Source of the DNA: Dicaeum eximium
Taxonomy: Eukaryota > Chordata > Aves > Passeriformes > Dicaeidae
DNA length: 64,000 bases
Assembly (NCBI GenBank): GCA_013396995.1
Contig: VWZP01008345.1
Coordinates: forward strand, 186,001 to 250,000
Direction: 5' to 3'
Positions 60,001 to 64,000 of this stretch are shown here, piece after piece. The stretch's first letter is position 1. Each line of letters opens with the position of its first letter. A program made the position numbers and the translations under genes. The notes under the pieces were generated by a model that was not told where the DNA came from, searched no databases, and saw only the letters and a list, made by a program, of their open reading frames with translations.

Positions 60001-62103
60001 TGCCACAGGGAAACACTGGGATGTGTTTATATGAATAGGGATTGTGTGCTTATTCTGCTGTTTTTTCATAAGTTCCATGTGTGCATAATTGATGTTTTAG
60101 CACTTTGCACTGCCTGCATATATTTATCTCTTTGTTAATAAGACAAATACTCTTAGACTCATAAAAACCAGCTGACATGAGCTAAATTGGGATGTTCTGA
60201 ATAAAGACCTTAAGTAAATAAACAGATTTTAATACGGGCAAGTAGTGCAAACTGTAATTACCTGGGGCCGTGTGCCATGGAACTGGAACAAAAGTCAAAC
60301 AAGCTAATTTCATTATTTTAATGGAAGTTTGCATCCCATTCATTAGACTGACATATGACTCGTCATTAGTAACAGTTCGTTTCAAAAGCTATGGTGGATA
60401 AAGGTTGATTAAAAATTAATGAGGCCCAGACCCATTGCATTACCATAGTGTCAAGTTGTTTAAGTCTGTGGAGCTAAAATAAGAGCAGGCTTTAAATACT
60501 CTCTCGAGTTTTTCTGTTTCATATGATTTATATATTTATGCTCTTGGCCTTGGAGGAGCAAGGACTTGTGAATACTTTCCCTTGCAGTAGATATCATCAA
60601 TAAATTATACAGTTAAATAAGTTGCTAGCAAAACCAATTGCTGTGTCATACTGATGCATTTTTAGAAAATACATTTTGTTGATAATCCAGTAAGTGTAGG
60701 ACTTTATTAGCTGGAGCTCTGGTTGCCCTCAATTCCCTGGGAAGTCAGTGGCATTTGATTGGCACCTAATAACTGACCATGGCTGGAGTTGCCTGTCCTC
60801 TTGCCAGCAGCAGTGCTCACGTTTAGTTTTAGGAGCAGGTATCCAATCTCTTTTTTGAGCAGGCCAATCTCTTTAAGCATCAGCACGTGGGTAATTTCCC
60901 TGGAAGCAGTGACTGGAATGCTGAATGTAAATGCAGTCAGTGGAGGTCAGGCTGGTTTCTGTCCCTGTGCTCATCTCCCACGCTGTCACCAGCCCTGCTG
61001 TGTCACCAGGCTTTGGGGGACAGCAGCACCTCAGGGCCATTCCCTGCTTCAGCCCAGCAGCCTTGGTGTGGCCTCGTGAGGCTGGGGTTCAGCATGCACC
61101 CAAAACCCAAAGGCACTAAGCATTTTGTTAACAAATACTGACTCATTCAAATCTGCATTTCTCAGGGATTTTGCAGCCCTCTCCGAAATATCTTTGTTGC
61201 TTACCGTTGTATCTTCAATATGCTTAACTTCAGTTTAAATGTTCTGTGAAACAGCTGAACTTAAACCAGGAGATTGTCAGAGAGATCTGTAGTGACCATA
61301 TGGTGGGATAAAATTACAAAAATGTGAGAGAGGGCTGAGCCACTTCCAATTGCCAAACTTGCTACTTGCTTCTAATAAACACTGAACTATCTGGCATCTG
61401 CTATCCCTCAGGTAATACCATCAAGAGTGGAAGTAAATGTTTCCTTTAAATTGCATTGTTTATGTCTAGAGGGTCCAGGGAGATCATGTGATGTTTATCT
61501 AGCTTTTCCATGCATACTGAATTAGCCATTTCAGGGAGAACTTTGTTATTCTTGCCAATTTTCTCTTCAATTAGACTGAAGTTTCACTTGTCATTTTTTG
61601 GAGTTGTATTCTGTATGACTTCAGAAGTGAAAGTCCCAGTAGTTACTTTCAGTATGTTTTTTGATAGGATTGTTTCTTTTATTTTCATTCTTATTTAGTA
61701 TTTTGGCAAGAAAAAACTAGGTCAGTGCTTTCAAGGAAATCTGTGGATGAAAAGTGCAGAATGATACAGATCTAGGGCTCTTTGGGTTCCAAGAGGGCTT
61801 TGGGAATTGAGTTCTATTATTTGAACCAAAAGGAATTTAGTAGAGCTACAATTGAGGTAATTACTGTGAAAAACCTGTACTGAATGTAACTGCACCCCCC
61901 TCCCTGCCCCCTGCAAAAAGTAGGAATCCATTACATGGAGAAAATTCGTTGTGCAATGACTAGAATTTTGTATAGTTACATAGAAATCGCTCATGCTTTC
62001 TGTAGGAGAGAATTGGAATAAATTGTGCATGTATCTTCTTGGAATTGTCTTCCTGTGAGGAGAGGATAATCCTGTCAACAGGACATGTCCCAGCCTTGGT
62101 CCC
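57082..62103. other. Unique AT-rich non-coding sequence
   Basis: No gene or mobile element recognised. Segments at 57960-58170 and 60140-60540 have the look of conserved non-coding elements (TAAT clusters, retained CpGs). An A run lies near 57573 and a T run near 58667. A TA-rich microsatellite is listed at 59431-59470. Confidence 0.6.
59431..59470. repeat. TA-rich microsatellite
   Basis: About 40 bp of TA steps broken by GATA and ACACC (TTATATAGATACACC, then ATATATATAGATATAAATAT). It is degenerate and probably old. Confidence 0.8.
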
Positions 62104-62662
62104 TGTGCTGGGTTTGGCTGGGGCAGAGTTGGTTTTCTATACAGTACCTAATGAGGGGCTGTGTTTTGGATTTGTGCTGGAAACAGTGTTGATAGTTCAG
62201 AGATGTTTTGTTTCTCTCTGGTCAGCACAGAGTTGACCAGAAATAAACCTTTTCTGCTCCTCACCCCTCAGTGAGGAGCCTGGGGATGCACAAGGAGTGG
62301 GGAGGGGACACAGCTGGGACAGCTGAGCCCAAGGGATGCTCCAGACCTCAGGATGTCGTGTTCAGTGTGTACAGCTGGGGGAAGGAGGGGACAGACAGCA
62401 CACAGACATTGGGAGTGGTGGCATTTCTCTTTGCAGGACACCACCAGGAGTGATGGAGCCCTGCTCTCCTGAGCACCTGCCTGCCCATGAATTCCTCCTG
62501 CTTTGCTTCTGTGTGCAGCTCTTGCTTTACCTGCTAAACTGTCTTTACCTCAACCCGTGAGTTTTCTCACTTTAGTTCTTCAGCTCTCACCCCATCCCAT
62601 GTGGGGAGGGTGAGTGAGCAGCTCTGAGGTGCTCAGTTACTGGCTGAGGTTAAATCACAATA
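62104..62662 (+). mobile_element. Solo LTR, ERVL-like songbird type, nearly full length
   Basis: About 559 bp follow, end to end, a common songbird LTR as I remember it. The start is TGTGCTGGGTTTGGCTGGG, then GGGGCTGTGTTTTGGATTTG and AACAGTGTTGATAG. These are followed by GAGGAGCCTGGGGATGCACA, GGGGACACAGCTGGGACAGC, TGATGGAGCCCTGCT, CACCTGCCTGCCCATG, CTAAACTGTCTTTACCTCAA, and the end GAGGTTAAATCACAATA. The TATA region is decayed (GTGTACAGCTGGGGG at about 62368). No internal retroviral sequence lies on either side, so this is a solo LTR. Flanking GTCCC (62099-62103) and GTTCT (62663-62667) may be an aged 5-bp target duplication differing by two C/T changes. It is related to the opposite-strand fragment at 42858-43050. 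Confidence 0.92.
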
Positions 62663-64000
62663 GTTCTGAACAGAAATGAGCTGTTCCCTTTGACAAGCTT
62701 AGGAAACATCAGGGATATGCTCCTGACTGAATTGGGAACTGAGCCAGCAGCCCAAGGAATTGTGTGGCATAAAGACGGATTTGCTGTGTCAGTGGGGGAA
62801 TCTCCTGCTTTGTGAGGGAAGGCTGGGATTTGGTTCAGCTGAACTCAGCTGCTGCTGGAATGTGCACAGAACAAACAGCTCCTCAGAAGTGGAGCCTGTC
62901 ACTTTGGCAAACCTGTGCCCAGCTCCTGTCACCCAGGAGCAGGAGGTCCCATGCTGAAGTGATGTCTGACTGGCAAGGCCTTGAGGTGAATTCCCTGCTG
63001 GCTGAGGCGCTCTGTGGCACCCGTGTGAGCGGTCACAGCTTCTTCTCTGCTTTCTTCTGAGGGCTGGACATGTTTGATGGTGCAAATTGTCAAATTCCAT
63101 CAACATCTCCTTAAATATTTGAAATTTCCTGCTCATCCACAATGGAGCTGCACTGCTGGCCCAAGCCTGTGGATGAGGGTGGCCACCTCCTCCCTGGAGT
63201 GTAGTCATAAAAAAATTTGCAGGGTGTCAGTGACTTTGCAAAAATACTGTAAAGGCAATGATTTTAACTGGAAAAAAAATCAATGTTACTTTCATAAATA
63301 AAACAATTCTTTTCTTTGGGATGTGAAATGGGCCTTTCTGCCCCAAGGGACTGGGGGTGTTGGCAGCAAGCACACACCCATCATTGGGGTGCAAATTAAA
63401 TGGGTTTTGTTTCTTGATTAAAGGAGGAATGAGGCCAAATTTTTAAAGACAACAAAATAACTGCTTTGGTGAGACAGAGGCACCAGGGGCAACTGGACTT
63501 GGTTAAAAATGGAACCAAGATCAGTGGATTTTTAAAGAATTAGACCTAAGAAGGGATTTTGGTTTTTTTACTTGCCCTACAGAAGGCTTGTGTAGTGGCT
63601 TGGGTTTTTTTGGTTTGGTTTATGTGGTTGGATGGGGTTTGTGTTGTGTTTCTTTTGCAGTTTCTGAATGCAGTTTCACAGATGAAAGAGTGTAAGATTG
63701 GAAAATGTAAGTCCATTTCTGCTATATTGTCCCTTTGATTTTTGAAAGTCAAATGTGGAAAATTTTTGGTTTTTTGAGAGCTGGAGTATTTGGAATTGTA
63801 GATATCCTTTAATCTTGAAAATAAAGATAGAGATATTATTATAAAACCTTTAAAAGAATAGAGATGGGTTAAAGAAAGGTTAAAGTTTAAATATAATTCA
63901 AGTTTTTGTTTAGGACTGATTTTAAAGTCAGATGAAGAACTTGACATTCCTACTGAATTCATTAGGCCTGGATTTCATCCAGGTTTTCTCCCAGTTTGAT
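62663..64000. other. Unique non-coding sequence, GT-rich patch
   Basis: No gene recognised. 63556-63660 is G/T-rich on the plus strand (GGGTTTTTTTGGTTTGG and similar). Its mirror on the minus strand gives an open frame to 63962 with no recognisable protein. The 139-codon minus frame at 62789-63208 is likewise unrecognised. Confidence 0.55.

Noticed and set aside
1..64000. CRISPR array, bacterial operon, tRNA, rRNA, U6 or 7SK genes
   Set aside because: I looked for regularly spaced short repeats, cloverleaf-like segments and known small-RNA starts and saw none that held up. I could not run a covariance-model search.

Overview
This window looks like non-coding nuclear DNA from a bird, most likely a songbird. 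The organism call rests on the interspersed repeats. There are fragments of CR1 LINEs, one still carrying the ATTCTGTG-type 3' terminal octamer typical of avian CR1. There are also pieces of two kinds of endogenous-retrovirus LTR that resemble ones I know from passerine genomes. Everything else is AT-leaning, CpG-poor, low-copy vertebrate sequence. Nothing points to a bacterium, plasmid or virus: I see no operons, no ribosome-binding sites, no dense coding and no CRISPR array.

I could not support any protein-coding gene, tRNA, rRNA or other named RNA gene. The longest open frames (about 110-190 codons) lie in GC-rich, stop-poor patches, in a minisatellite, or in T-rich tracts, and none carries a recognisable domain. 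The window is therefore either intergenic or inside a very large intron, and the sequence alone cannot decide which.

Layout: 1-5 kb is unique AT-rich sequence. A CR1 fragment (+) lies at about 5.0-5.3 kb and a CR1 3' end (-) at about 8.2-8.3 kb. From 8.3 to 15.5 kb is unique sequence with short low-complexity tracts. At 15.56-15.78 kb there are two inverted repeats, followed at 15.99-16.32 kb by an eight-copy 41/42-bp minisatellite and at 17.05 kb by a run of 22 G. A CR1 3' end (-) lies at 17.9-18.0 kb. An assembly gap of 48 N inside a T homopolymer is at 22.43 kb. From 22.5 to 42.8 kb is mostly unique, with a possible CR1 remnant at 27.9 kb and a strong short hairpin at 30.5 kb. An ERVL-like LTR fragment (-) is at 42.86 kb. 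A solo LTR (-) with TG...CA ends and a 4-bp target duplication is at 45.3-45.7 kb. From 45.7 to 57 kb is unique, with hairpins at 47.1 and 51.95 kb and a possible old LINE remnant at 50.6-51.1 kb. A CR1 3' end (+) is at 56.3 kb. A perfect 28-bp palindrome followed by a 16-bp palindrome lies at 57.04-57.08 kb. A nearly full solo LTR (+) related to the 42.86-kb fragment is at 62.1-62.7 kb.

Several AT-rich segments that keep CpGs and cluster homeodomain-type TAAT cores (20.2-20.5, 47.9-48.1, 58.0-58.2 and 60.1-60.5 kb) look like vertebrate conserved non-coding elements, but only a multi-species alignment can show that. I found no clear new biological system. The most unusual local structures are the paired palindromes at 57.04 kb, the minisatellite open in all three forward frames, and the solo LTR with an intact target duplication.
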